A DNA stretch of 64,000 bases from Pohlia nutans. Lineage: Eukaryota > Streptophyta > Bryopsida > Bryales > Mniaceae. The translations under genes were made by a program, and so were the position numbers. Below the pieces are notes generated by a model, which made no database searches, was not told where the DNA came from, and was given only the letters and a program-made list of their open reading frames with translations. Positions 1 to 10,703 of this stretch are shown here, piece after piece (positions within the stretch are counted from its first letter, which is position 1; each line of letters starts with the position of its first letter). The stretch is taken from the NCBI GenBank assembly GCA_022496805.1, contig CM040091.1, forward strand, positions 9,662,336 to 9,726,335. The letters are read 5' to 3'.

Positions 1-370
1 CACCAAGCTCTTACATATGTAATAATTGTAGACCACCAAGCTCTTCCTTTTTTTTTAACTCTTTGGGGATACCAAATAAGACTATATCAAAACAAAATTC
101 TAGGTATCTCTTTCAAAGTTTGAAGGACTTTGCAGATTACTCTAATAATAGCCAGATTTCCTACATGGAGTCAATATGTGTAGCCTCTTTAAACCTAGGT
201 ATCACCGAGGTATTGCCTAAGTAGCACATATGTATTACCCTGATATTACCTATATATTAATATGAAAAGAGTATCCAAGGAGCCTAGATTGCTCTTCAAG
301 CCATGGAAAAGTAGCAAAAATGCTAAACTGTCTCCTGACCAAAAAACATCACTGGTATGACCTTTTGTGA
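1..370. repeat. Dispersed repeat copy A and flank left of the RING gene
   Basis: No gene is supported here. Two stretches, about 158-205 and 262-350, closely match 10061-10115 and 10767-10855. In that second copy they are separated by a nest of mobile elements. Here they are separated by only about 60 bases, so this copy looks like the form without the insertion. The nature of the parent repeat is unknown. An upstream exon of the RING gene could also lie here or left of the window. Confidence 0.6.
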
Positions 371-454
371 GTGTATTACTCAACCACGGCAGGTGTGTTT
401 GGTAGGCATAGGAGAGTACGCCGAGTGAATGAGGAGCCTTTGGTTCCTATTCCT

Positions 455-2590
455 ATGGCAGTTTTTGGTGACGAGGGTGACAAACGTGGGGAGCCTGCCA
501 GAGAAGCGGAAGGTATTGTTTTATCGATTACATTCTTTCGTCAGCTAACCATTTAGCAGCAGATTCTTGGTGTCTTCTTGAATGTGACGGTAATTGGAGT
601 AGGAATCTCAAATTATGGAAGTTGAGTGCTTGTCATTTTTCAAACGGCCTTTTATAGTCTCTGATCCTTCTTGACTTAATTTGTAGGTTCGCATCAGCAG
701 CCTTCTGAAGGTAAAGAGAACAAGGACACTAAGGCTCGTGCAATAACTGCGAGCGTGAAAGCAGAAGCTGCAGAAGGCAACGCTGTAAAGAATGATTCTC
801 TTCAGCTGGATAAGTTGAGAGAGGAACTCACATGCGTGGTAAGTAATTTCTAGTTAGGTCTCACGAGATTTTTTGGTTACGATTTTCATGTTCCGCTTTT
901 TCATGTAGCAACTTTTACCAGTATTCCTAATACATCTCCCCGTGCAATAGTAGTTCTTGCAGTCTGCACTAGTTTGAGCTAAGCACATTAGTTTGAATCT
1001 TATTAATTCTAGCTGAAATCAGTTTCTGTGCAGATGTTCTGTTTGTCAAAGGAAATTACTGCTCAGATTTCTTTTTAACTACATTTTCTTAACCTTGATA
1101 ATATTGTACCACTCCCTAATTACAGAATCCCGCTTGTACTCCCATCTCTCAGGATTATATTGACTTGAAGCTGTGTTTCATTGTAGGTGTGTTTGGACAT
1201 ATGCTTTGAGCCCTCCACTACCACTTGCGGTCACAGGTATGCTACTCAAAGCCTCCTTTAAAACTCATGTAGGCTGTTCTGGCGCTCAGAATAGCCCTTG
1301 TCAATGAAAGGGGTTGGTATAAGTGCATGACTCCAATGCAGGTCCTTTAAACAAAACTTCAACTCTTATGATCGAATTCCTTGCGTTTCTAACCCGTAAA
1401 CGTCCCAGCATCCAGAAAGTGGATCACGAACAGTTTCAAAGCCTTGTAACTTTCTCATACAACCTCGGATGATTTTCATCCAAGTCACCTTTGAAAGCCT
1501 ATTAAATTCTCTATCAATTACAATAGATCTCTTGTGATGGGGAGTTGTTGATAATATTGGAGAGGCCTCCAATTACAAGTATGTCAAATTTGTTTGGTAG
1601 ATTTTATGCTTGCAATGGTCTTCTCATGTACACCTCATGTACATCTGAGCCATGCTAATATCTACTTTTGAGGCTAGAATCTACTTCTGTTCAAAGGGTT
1701 GGTACGTTTAAGGGCTAATACCTTCATCGTCGCATCCAGCAGATATGATTGATCAATTTTGGGCTCATGGGACAGTCACACTGACTAGAAATGATACTAC
1801 TTCAGCTTTTGCAGAGGTTGCTTGCAATCAGTTTACATAAAATGTGGAATGCGCTGCCCCAAATGTAGACAAGAGTTGAGGTGGGGATTTACTGCCTATT
1901 TGAGAACATGATCAAAATAGTTTCCTTGCAAAACATGTTCTGTCTACTCTATGTCTGATCCTTTCTTGCAATGGTTGATTCGCTGTGCTTTTCCATACAT
2001 TGGTAATAACTCTGTGTACTAAGGGTGGTTACTCAGTTGCCATTTTAGTGACCTCTTTTCTAATGATGAATCTCAGGACAACCAGCAAAAACGATTGTCC
2101 GATCAATACAGTGCTGTGGAACACAATCCAGTTACTGTTCCCCCAAGAAACTGCTGCTCGATTGAAGGATCAGAAGTACAACAGGGAGAAAGACAATCAA
2201 ACGTTAATGGATTCAGCGAGGACTGTGGAAGCAGAATCTCAGCTCCGCCTCGGCCTCGTCAGGAGAAGGATAACCCGTCCTGTACCTTGGCGAGAACTGG
2301 GAGTTGTAACAACAAGAGGGACGGAGCAGTCGAGACCCAACACAGGCGGTGGTGCTTCGGAGAGCCTCAGATGGAGAGGTCCAGGCAACCAGGGATCGTT
2401 TCGAAGGGCGTCGGAGGTGTTGGATACAGCACAATCAGCTCCTCATTATCCCCATGGGTTTCTACGGCTGCGGGGTAGAAGACCAACAACCTCTTCATAT
2501 AGGAACCCAGAGATTCAGAGACAGGAAGAGGAAGATGCAGCACTGGCAGCTAGGCTGCAGGAATCTTTCATTTCAGAAGCAGGGCTGTAA
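455..2590 (+). CDS. Plant RING-finger protein, probable E3 ubiquitin ligase (5 visible exons; 5' end uncertain)
   Basis: Likely transfers ubiquitin from an E2 to targets. Visible exons are 455-512, 687-838, 1187-1236, 1815-1880 and 2077-2590, with GT/AG ends and matching phases; the stop TAA is at 2588-2590. Exons 2-4 encode EELTCVVC, CLDICFEPSTTTCGH and CGMRCPKCRQEL, the RING Cys/His pattern. Exon 5 continues with NTVLWNTIQLLFPQE, which I recognise from plant RING proteins. The C-terminus has RQEEEDAALAARLQES, resembling a ubiquitin-interacting motif. The joined exons give H-R-G-C-L where a RING normally has H-x-x-C-x-x-C, so one zinc Cys is missing. A very short exon between 1237 and 1814 may be unseen, or the RING may be degenerate. 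ATG 455 is the first in-frame Met; an acceptor near 391 suggests earlier exons. Exon base composition is near balanced, unlike HYDIN. Confidence 0.82.
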
Positions 2591-2603
2591 GAGATGGAGC
2601 TAT

Positions 2604-2731
2604 CACCTCAAAGGCAAGAGACTGTCTCTTGTTTTCATTGCAAATGGGAGTTTGAGCTTTCACCTCAAAGGCAAGAGACTGTCTCGTGTTTTCATCGAAA
2701 ATGGGAGTTTGAGCTTTCACCTCAAAGGCAA
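2604..2731 (+). repeat. 57-bp tandem repeat, about 2.2 copies
   Basis: CACCTCAAAGGCAAG recurs at 2604, 2661 and 2718, a period of 57 bases with few differences. It begins 14 bases after the RING stop codon and so probably lies in the 3' UTR. An overlapping reading frame remains open across it, but this is a side effect of the repeat. Confidence 0.85.
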
Positions 2732-3610
2732 GCTAACGGTTCTAGGTGAGAGTTTACAGAACTTTACTCGGAGTAATTCACGTACTTTGAATAGAATTGC
2801 TGTGCTTACCTCGTGCTGTGCTTACAATAGATGGCGGCTGAGATGCGGCATGCCATCTGTCGACAGCACAGCAGGCACAGTCTGTTCTAAACGATAGAAA
2901 CGTCGTCAGTGGTGGACCAAAAAAGAAGTGAAGAATCTTACTGAATAGAGGGGCCTTTACATTCACTGAACAGTGAGCGGGTAAATACTAGCTTTAGTTC
3001 TTTCTATTTTAACGTAAAAATTCAGAAGCTTACTCACACCGATCAGTGAGTGTACATGTTCTCTGTTAAAAGGTTCACAGGAATCCAACCATCTGCTTCG
3101 ATTCAGAGCTTCGCTGGATGACAGATGTGTATATTAAGTTAGCCCCATGATCTATACAAAGACCCTGAATTTACTCTTCAATAATGTTCAGTGTACTGTA
3201 TTAGACCGAAGAATGTGCATCGTGCATATTACAGTTCAACACTGTACCGGGCTAAATTTATACTTAACATTAAATAAAATGATGGCTTCATTTCTCGTGC
3301 TCAATTCTCATTACTGTTGTCTTTTAACCTTTTAGTGCCCAGGTGGCCTATATGTGGACGTTTGTTTGGTAAAATATTAAATAACGCGAAATCTCTTCTT
3401 CATTTAAACAAGAAAAGTGTAGAGAATTCCTTCACAAGTCTGTTGCAAAAAAATCTTGATTTGGACCACCTCAATTCCTACAAATACGCATTCATACAGC
3501 ATATTACACTAAAGTAATATACGTAGTTGAGAAAGAATTAGCTTGCTAAAGTAACCAGAAAGTGGTCACTACAACAAAAGAAAGGACAAGCTAATATAAA
3601 TAGAGCGTAC
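2732..3610. other. Probable 3' UTR and intergenic sequence
   Basis: I see no conserved coding sequence. Short open frames on both strands carry no recognisable motif. The left part is probably the RING gene's 3' UTR, but I could not fix a polyadenylation site. Confidence 0.4.
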
Positions 3611-3615
3611 AGCAT

Positions 3616-4243
3616 AAGGTGAAACACTTTCCTGTAATGTTCAGGGTTCACAAATACGTGTACTGATCCTGATTGATTGAAGTAATACATCATACAGCTC
3701 ATGGGAAATGCTCATGGCCCATTCACACAAGTCACCCAACTGGAGTGCAGTAGAGAATCTGCGTTCATCAAGTAAGTTTGGTAGCTACAGTGTGCTCCTG
3801 TAAAAATTTCAAAAATCAACTTGATGCATGCAACTACACATTTTGAGTGCCGCAAGAAATTTGCGCTCCATCAACGCACATGCATTGGCCAAAAGCACGA
3901 AGAGACAAGGCTGACACTACAAGAAATCGTATATTATTTTCGAAATTTACCATCACTAATAGGATTTTGGTCCTTTATAACGGATCTTTTGTGACTTAAA
4001 TGGTCCAAATCGACTTCTTTTTTGAAAAATTGAGTCACAAAGGACCATGTAAGTCACAAAGGACTAGTTCTGAAGGACCAAAATTTTACTAATGCATGCC
4101 GCATTCCAGGAATGCAACGCAAGTGCTGGAGCTTCTTGATATGAATATGGGCCATCAGGTGAAACACTTTCCTATAATGTTGAGGGTTTACAAATACATG
4201 TACTGATTGAAATATGCATCATACAGCTCATGGGAAATGCTCA
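3616..4243. repeat. Direct duplication (~100 bp) flanking a CACTA-like fragment
   Basis: About 3616-3715 and 4152-4243 are direct copies; both contain GGTGAAACACTTTCCT and CAGCTCATGGGAAATGCTCA. Between them, near 3915, is CACTACAAGAAA, a common plant CACTA-transposon terminus. It is followed by sequence with internal inverted repeats (GGTCCTTT and AAAGGACC types) to about 4090. No matching right-hand CACTA end was found, so this is a fragment or a diverged copy. No gene is evident. Confidence 0.55.
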
Positions 4244-4417
4244 ATGACAGAACGTTTTGATGCGTAGCAATGTATCATCTCTTAGTTTATTCAACTCGTA
4301 ATGAAAAAACACCGACGAGTCAAACCAGGATTCGCTACAAATCTCAATTTATGTATATCATACAAAAAAACCGACTCACAAACTATGGTACAACTAAGAG
4401 AACCTCTCTGCGATGAA

Positions 4418-7400
4418 TCAAAAAACTCTGTGTAAGCTGTTGGTTTTGGCATTCCCAGATTGCGATCCACAAGTGCAGAAGTGCGCCACAGATCCAGCTC
4501 GGGAGTCGTCAGAAGACAAGGAAACAGACGACCTGCTCCGATCCTCCAAATCACGAAAACTGAGGCCTCCAAACGTGGCTCTCCGCTGCTCCTGGAACAG
4601 CATGAGCCGGCCGCCGAAGTCTTCCTTGATGGCTTTCAGGGCGTCCACGACGCGGGCCATGCTGGGCCTTTGGAGCTCTTTCTTCTGCAGGCACTGGAGC
4701 GCCAGCTCGCCCAGCTTCCACGCTCCCTTCAGCGGACACTTGCCCTTCAGTCGTGGGTCCAGGATTTGCACCAGCTTCGACTCGTCTTTCAGAAACGGCT
4801 TCGCCCATCGAACGAAATTCTTTTCGTTGCACAGGAAGAGGATGTCTTGGCTGTACTTTCCTGTTAGAAGCTCCATTAACACGATGCCGAAACTCCATAC
4901 GTTGCTCTTGGCGTGCGCCTGGCTCGTCTTCATCACCTGAAACCCAAAAACCAATCACATCAACGTGAGACAATGCTACACAGCAAACCAATGAAATATC
5001 AAGAGTTTTTTCTTTTAAAACTGAGGTAGGAGCACCAAAAATCAACAGTGTACCTAGTGTTAATAGAATCTACACCTCACAGTCATTTTAGAATGCAAAT
5101 CTAGGCACATCATAAAGCCTTTATTGTATGTTGACCCAAATGATAAACTATTTATGGTCTAGGTTCTAAAATGACTATCTTACCTAGATTTTGTTAGCAT
5201 TAGGTATATTGTTGGTTTTTGGTGGTCCTAGCTTATTTTGAAAGATGGAATTCATTTTTTTGGGTATTCATTTGCTTCAATTTAACCTGCTTCAGTTTGA
5301 CCTTGATAGGACATGCCTATCAAGCATCAATAGGATATATGACCACTCAATGTCCTTAGTAAATGGAAATCACTTAATGGACATATCATCCAAAGGTTTC
5401 TTTTTGGCCTCAACATCCATACTGGGTGAAGACAACTATGTCACTGTGATCATACAAAGTTTATAACCCATGACTTTTTTTTGTTTAAAGTAATTCCTTT
5501 CATCAATCAAAAGTACATCTATGAAGTAGTATCTTAATGAGACTATGCACCCAAACCTATTTCAGAATGTATATGAAAACAACATTGATTACATGTATGT
5601 TTGTATTGACTTTATTTAAAATATTGTGAATTTATATATTATGTGCCTCACAAATTTACATATGGTCTCACCTTGAGTGTATAGTATGCTCTATAGATGG
5701 TGAGCTACCATTTTACAAGAGTTGGGTTATAAGCCATGACCACTCTCCTTTCTCAGATTTCTATTTGACATTTTGATATGCTTTCTTTGACATTATCATA
5801 GCATTCTCATTTTGATATGCTTTCTTTGACATTATCATAGCATTCTCATTCTAGATAACTCAAATGTGGATTCTTGTGGCGGACAAAATACATCCTTAGC
5901 TCAGCAGCATTTACTATTTTTTGAACACCCTGAGGCTGCATTCATGAGACGATTGAAAATACACACATTCATGGGAAGGATTGCATGCGGGAGTGAGGCT
6001 TACGGAGGAGAGCGATGCTTTGCGGTCGGTAGGCGAGCTCATGACCACCAAGCCATAGCCAGCCAAGCGCGGCGTGTAATCCTTGTCCAACAGCACGCTG
6101 GAGCCTTTGAACTCGCCGTACACGATTTGGAGCGGCGCTCGGTCGTGAAGATACATCAAGCCCCGCGCGGCGCCCAGCACGATGCTGATCCTGGCCGACC
6201 AATCCAACTGCGTCTTCGACCGACTTCCACACAGGTAATCGTGCAGCGTGCCGTTCGGCGACTGCTCGAACACCAGCAGCCGCTCCGACGTGACCTTCAC
6301 GCTGTGCACGTCCACGTCCTCGTGCGCGCAGTACCCCTTGATCAAGCATATGTTCGCGTCCGGCAACTGTGCCAGCATTTGCACATCACTCTTCCAATCC
6401 TTCAATGTCTGCACCGAACAACGGATCCATCTCATCAGTACAAACCGCCACTAGTAGGAAATGCGACGCTTCTGACCGACGGAGAATCCGGTTTTTATTT
6501 GTCTGTTGTGTCCTCCCCGACTGATAAGTAACACTTTAATTTGTCTGTTGTGTCCTTTCCGACTGTCCTTTCCGACTGAAGAGCACCTCCAACAGCAGTC
6601 AGAAGCGTCGCTTCTCCTTCCAGTGCGCACCTCTCTCCAGAACGTACAATCCTTGCAGATTCATCGACATTCGAGGTTTACGTTGCTTAAGGTGTCTTCT
6701 CCTTGCATTAAATTCATCAGGAGCTCCAGATCTTCTGACTACTGCTTTCAGTCGTTTAAATTGTAATAGATATATACACAGGGAGCTCATAATGGTTTCC
6801 CTCTGTGCGTTTCCCTTTTACTCTGAGCACTTTTCCCACCGAGCCTCAAGAGTTGACACTTGTTAAACTTTCCTTTTACAAGCAAGTGAGTCAATATTAA
6901 ACTGATGAATAAGCAACTTCAAGACTCAGTGGGAAAAGTGAGACTCGCAAGGAAATCACATAGGGAATCGCATATGAGACCCTAGCGATAGAGTACTCTA
7001 CTACGGCATGTAGTGGGTGCATGCTATCTTCAAGTTGTGAAGTAGCATGCACTCACTAAGGTGGATGACCCAATAATTAATATGTACTAATATCTCCAAC
7101 GGGTGTTTATTGATAGCTTCTAATTCTACACTAATACTAAATTTACATGAAAAACTTAAAGCGTTGGTTTATGGGCCATTCACTATACACGACGTGGTCA
7201 ATTCATGGAGTACTCTATTTAACATAGCCTACAACACGTGTCACACATTAGTAGTCTTGTTTTTAAGAGTAGAGTTGAGAACAGAAAGAAATGAGGAGTT
7301 CTCTAGACAGATTTGGATTACACTACGAAGATTGTGTGAGTAGGAAAGTACGTTACTGGTTGTAACAGTTCTGCTTAGAAGCTACCACAGCTGGGTCACA

Positions 7401-8815
7401 TATTTGTTGCTGAAAGCAGACTGTGAGGGAGGAGGTAATTACCTGATCTGCGTTGACAATGAGCCGGACCACAGCCATTTCCCTGCCCACTAAGCCGGAC
7501 CCCTTCACCCACGCGCGGTACACGGCGCCGAACGCACCTTTCTCCATACAACATTCAGGAGCGAATTCGCGCGTCCCCTGCATCAGATCGTCAAACTCGT
7601 ACGCTTCCAGCCCGGGCAAGAGCTTGGTCGCCACCGACGGAGGCGGCAGCGGCAACGCTCCCACTGGAGTTGCAGCTTTTCCTCTCCGAATACTCCACGA
7701 ACCAACTCCACAATCCTCCCGCCGCATCGTCAACACCCTGCCGTTAAATAGGACAATAGTTAGTCCAATGTCAATGTCAACTAGTTAGTGAATCTAGTTA
7801 CATAATTACACCCATCACAGGGAGCTCATAATGGTTTCCCTATGTGCGTTTCCCATTTAGTCTCACTTTTTTCACGGAGCCTCAGGAGTTGACACTTGTT
7901 AATCTTTCTTTTTACAAGTAGGTGAGTCAACATTAAACTAGTGAATAAGCAGCTTTAAGACTCAGTGGGAAAAGTGAGACTCGTAGGGAAATCACCATAT
8001 GAGACCCTAGTGCATTACCGAACTTTGCGACAGTGGCATTTCTCCTTTCACATTGGTTTTCTAATAGCAATACAAATCATTTAAAAGCGCTTGTTCTATA
8101 CTACAAGATCAACACTGTCGATTGTGTCAAACTGAAGTCATTTTCACACAAACATTGAATGATTTGGGCTAGAAAGTAGTATCGGAAACCTCCCGTGAGG
8201 CACCCCTAGAGACATTTGCCGAGGTGAGGTTCCCCACACAACATGTGTCCCATGATTTGGGACAGGGATCCAATTTTCCTACACTACAGAAAATACACAG
8301 TGGACGGTTAGGGGTTAAGACACACTCTTCATCTTCTCTCCCTATTCATGTAACACAAAATATACATTCTTTATGTATGTGTATGCATACCTGCTGAGGG
8401 CGTCGTCACGAACCTCCGGTGCCGGCAATGGCAGCCACACCGGCACCGGCTTGGAAACCGGGGGCGGCAACCGTTGCGGTCGCCCACCGAAGCTGGCGCG
8501 CTCCACGGGGACGCAATTCGTGTAGGAAAACGTGCTCAGGAGCGGGTCGGAGAGTGTTCGGAACGACGGAGATTCAAGCACGGCGTCGGAGGGCGCGGGC
8601 GGGGAGAACACGAAGGTCTCCTCCGTGGCGGAATCCACCGTCGTGAGTTCTACTGTGGGCTTGGCGCATTTGGTAAGTTTCTTCGTGTCGGTGGAGTTCG
8701 GCGTGGTGAAGAGCGGGTTCGTCACGTCCGGGTCGACGTCGCTGCTGGAGAAGAAATCGTCTGAGGAGGACGAATCCGGCGAGCTCGGCGCCTGGCGTTT
8801 CTGGCGCGGCGCCAT
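4418..8815 (-). CDS. RLCK-like protein, predicted pseudokinase (4 exons)
   Basis: Exons, in transcript order, are 8815-8391, 7737-7443, 6408-6004 and 4936-4418. All junctions are GT/AG and phases close to 547 residues. A Ser/Pro-rich N-terminus (about 1-180) precedes a kinase-like domain closest to plant receptor-like cytoplasmic kinases (RLCK-VII/PBS1 type, from memory). The glycine loop reads EKGAFGAVYRA (about 207). The VAVK lysine is replaced (MAVVRL, about 232), the catalytic-loop RD is GE (IVYGEFKGSSVLL, about 338), and the DFG Asp is Gly (LAGYGLV, about 357). SDVYSFG is SNVWSFG. The C-lobe motifs DPRLKG and RPSMARVVDAL are intact. With all three key residues changed it is probably catalytically dead. 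It likely acts as a scaffold or allosteric partner in membrane-proximal signalling. In-frame Mets at 8869 and 8947 could be the start; no N-myristoylation MG is seen. Confidence 0.85.
5769..5847. repeat. 39-bp tandem duplication inside an RLCK intron
   Basis: CATTTTGATATGCTTTCTTT repeats at 5769 and 5808, two essentially identical 39-base units. It lies in the third intron (4937-6003) of the minus-strand RLCK gene. Confidence 0.9.
6781..6984. mobile_element. MITE copy 1 (GGGAGCTCAT family)
   Basis: A ~205-base element with imperfect inverted ends: GGGAGCTCATAATGGTTTCC at the left and ATATGAGACCCT at the right. It has long sub-terminal inverted arms (TGAGCACTTTTCCCAC against GTGGGAAAAGTGAGAC). 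It lies in the second intron (6409-7442) of the RLCK gene. A second copy is at 7820-8009. Confidence 0.8.
7820..8009. mobile_element. MITE copy 2 (GGGAGCTCAT family)
   Basis: Collinear with 6781-6984 over its length with scattered substitutions and small indels. It has the same inverted ends and the same internal GTTGACACTTGTTAA and TAAGACTCAGTGGGAAAAG blocks. It lies in the first intron (7738-8390) and directly abuts the TTAA-type element at 8010-8318. Confidence 0.8.
8010..8318 (-). mobile_element. TTAA/CCCC-ended MITE (215-bp subfamily), with an insert
   Basis: Reverse-orientation relative of 59568-59783 and 62735-62954. It shares ACTACAAGATCAACACTGTC and GTGTCAAACTGAAGTCATTT and ends GGTTAGGGGTTAA at 8318. 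The left end is degraded. This copy holds about 90 extra bases, bracketed by the direct repeat ATGATTTGGG at 8159 and 8252. Confidence 0.8.
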
Positions 8816-8984
8816 GAAGCAGCCCTTGAATAGTCTCGTGTCGGGAACTCTTCGAAACGCGAATTTCATACATTGCTTCTGTGACCCCTCCATCATGAAA
8901 TCAGTCGATCCGCAACCCAGATATCGATGGAGTTTCGTCACTTTCAATTGCTACATCGGTGCAGAGATCGAACGAACCATCTGC

Positions 8985-9500
8985 AAGCAGATTCGTAAAT
9001 GCCTGCTTCGAAGATATTCATACAACAAATATATATCTAGCTAGCTAAAACTACTTTGCAGTCAAATTCTCCTGTTACAGATTTTGCAATGAAAACAAGA
9101 TGATGGAATTTCGAGTAATAAGAACGTTTCAGGAACGTCAACATGCCATGCTAGTAAACCATTACAAAAGCATAGACGTATGCTTCGAAGAGATTCTTAC
9201 AACATCGCTTACGGACATCTATCTAACACTAGTACTTGCAGTCAACTTCTTCGTTACAGGCTTTGCAATGAAAACAAGTTGATGGAGTTTCGAGTAATAA
9301 GAACGTTTCAGGAACGTCAAATATGCATGCTAGTAAACCATTCCAAGAGCATAGATGTATGCTTCGAAGAGATTCTTAAACGGATATGTATCTAACACTA
9401 GTACTTGCAGTCAAGTTCTCCTGTTAGAGATTTTGGAATGAAAACAAGTTGATGGAGTTTCGAGTAATAAGAACGTTTCAGGAACGTGCTAGTAAACCAT
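8985..9500. repeat. Tandem array, 170-179 bp unit, about three copies
   Basis: GCAGTCAA recurs at 9059, 9238 and 9408, with matching flanks TTCGAGTAATAAGAACGTTTC, CTAGTAAACCATT and TATGCTTCGAAGAGATTCTTA. The spacings are 179 and 170. The array lies just upstream of the minus-strand RLCK start. Short reading frames cross it but change between copies. Confidence 0.85.
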
Positions 9501-10052
9501 TGCAAAACACGAGAAGATGGTCCGTGCTCTACAGTACCAGAGTTTCAGATCTGGTCCAAACTTACCACAAGTCTTGAGATCCTCGAGGCAGGGATCCTGC
9601 GATCAGAACGCTAATCCAGCGCCATTGTGGCCGGTCTCAAGCTGGAAATCACTGACTAAGTTAGCTGCAAAAGCCGAAAGTCAGACTGACACACACTAAT
9701 CAGCAACTTCAGGAGGCTCTTATCTCGAGAACGAATATCAACAGTGACATACACTAGCGCCGCAAACTAATCATCCAAACGCCAAAACTACCGTTGACCC
9801 AGCTATCTTAACTTCAGTCTGACAACCAACAACCAGCGGTCATTCATGCGGCTCCATCACTCCATTAAACTGCAGGTATCTTGACAACAGTACAAGTACT
9901 ATGACCCCAAAAAAAAAGAGTGTCCAAAATTGCAAAACTCCCGCTCCACCTTCACATGACTGGTTCAGTCGACGCATTGCAAACAGTGACATTTTCTAAT
10001 TTTAGCCACAAAATTTGGGCTGGCTAATTGAGGGTTTTTGGAAGGAAAAGGA
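9501..10052. other. Intergenic, nothing recognised
   Basis: Moderate base composition, no conserved coding motif on either strand and no clear repeat structure. Confidence 0.4.
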
Positions 10053-10209
10053 ATATTGGTTCCTACATGGAGTCAAAGATGTGTAGCCTCTTTTAACCTA
10101 GTTAAGACTCAGGTATATAGGGCCTCTTTACACTAGAGGCGAGAAGCCGTCAAGAGAGAAATTTCGGCCAATGAGAAATTGGTCTTCTCAGTTTCTACGT
10201 CTCTCATTG

Positions 10210-10326
10210 CACTAGTAGAAAAGGTGGCGCTCTCCATGGACATACCAGGAAAAATCACTCTGCATGCGTGAAATTGGGCACTACTTGCCTGGGCATCTCC
10301 CTTGGCAGTGCCACTTTTTCTACTAA
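10210..10326. mobile_element. Short CACTA-like element
   Basis: The left end CACTAGTAGAAAAGGTGGC and the right end GCCACTTTTTCTACTAAG are near-perfect inverted repeats about 117 bases apart. The ends resemble plant CACTA (CMC) termini. There is no coding capacity, so it is non-autonomous. Confidence 0.65.
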
Positions 10327-10703
10327 GGCCCTCTTTACACTAGAAACGAGAAGTCGTGGAGAAAACCGGTCAAGGGCCACGGCTCATTCTTGAGAAGCCA
10401 AACTTTGAATTTGACGTCCTTTGGATATAGTGTAAAGTGAGAAGGGGCCTCAAATCCTTTTCCTTCCAAAAATCCTTATCCTCTTGAGGTGGGCCTGACG
10501 AAAAATCCGGGGGACTTGAGAAATGTGCCTTTTTGCTGCCACCTAGGACAAAAGTGATGTCCATGTCATTTTCTCCTCGTTTTGTTCCTTGGACTGAAAA
10601 TTTCGGGTGTAAAGTGACCTTCGTTGGTCTTCTCGATTTCTACGCATCCCATTGGCTGAAATTTCTTTTCTCACGGCCCCTCGCCTCTAGTGTAAAGAGG
10701 GCC
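10327..10703. mobile_element. 377-bp PIF/Harbinger-like MITE with TAA duplication
   Basis: GGCCCTCTTTACACTAGA at the left mirrors TCTAGTGTAAAGAGGGCC at the right. TAA directly flanks both ends (10324-10326 and 10704-10706). A 3-base TAA/TTA target duplication with GGGCC-type ends is typical of PIF/Harbinger MITEs. Confidence 0.8.
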
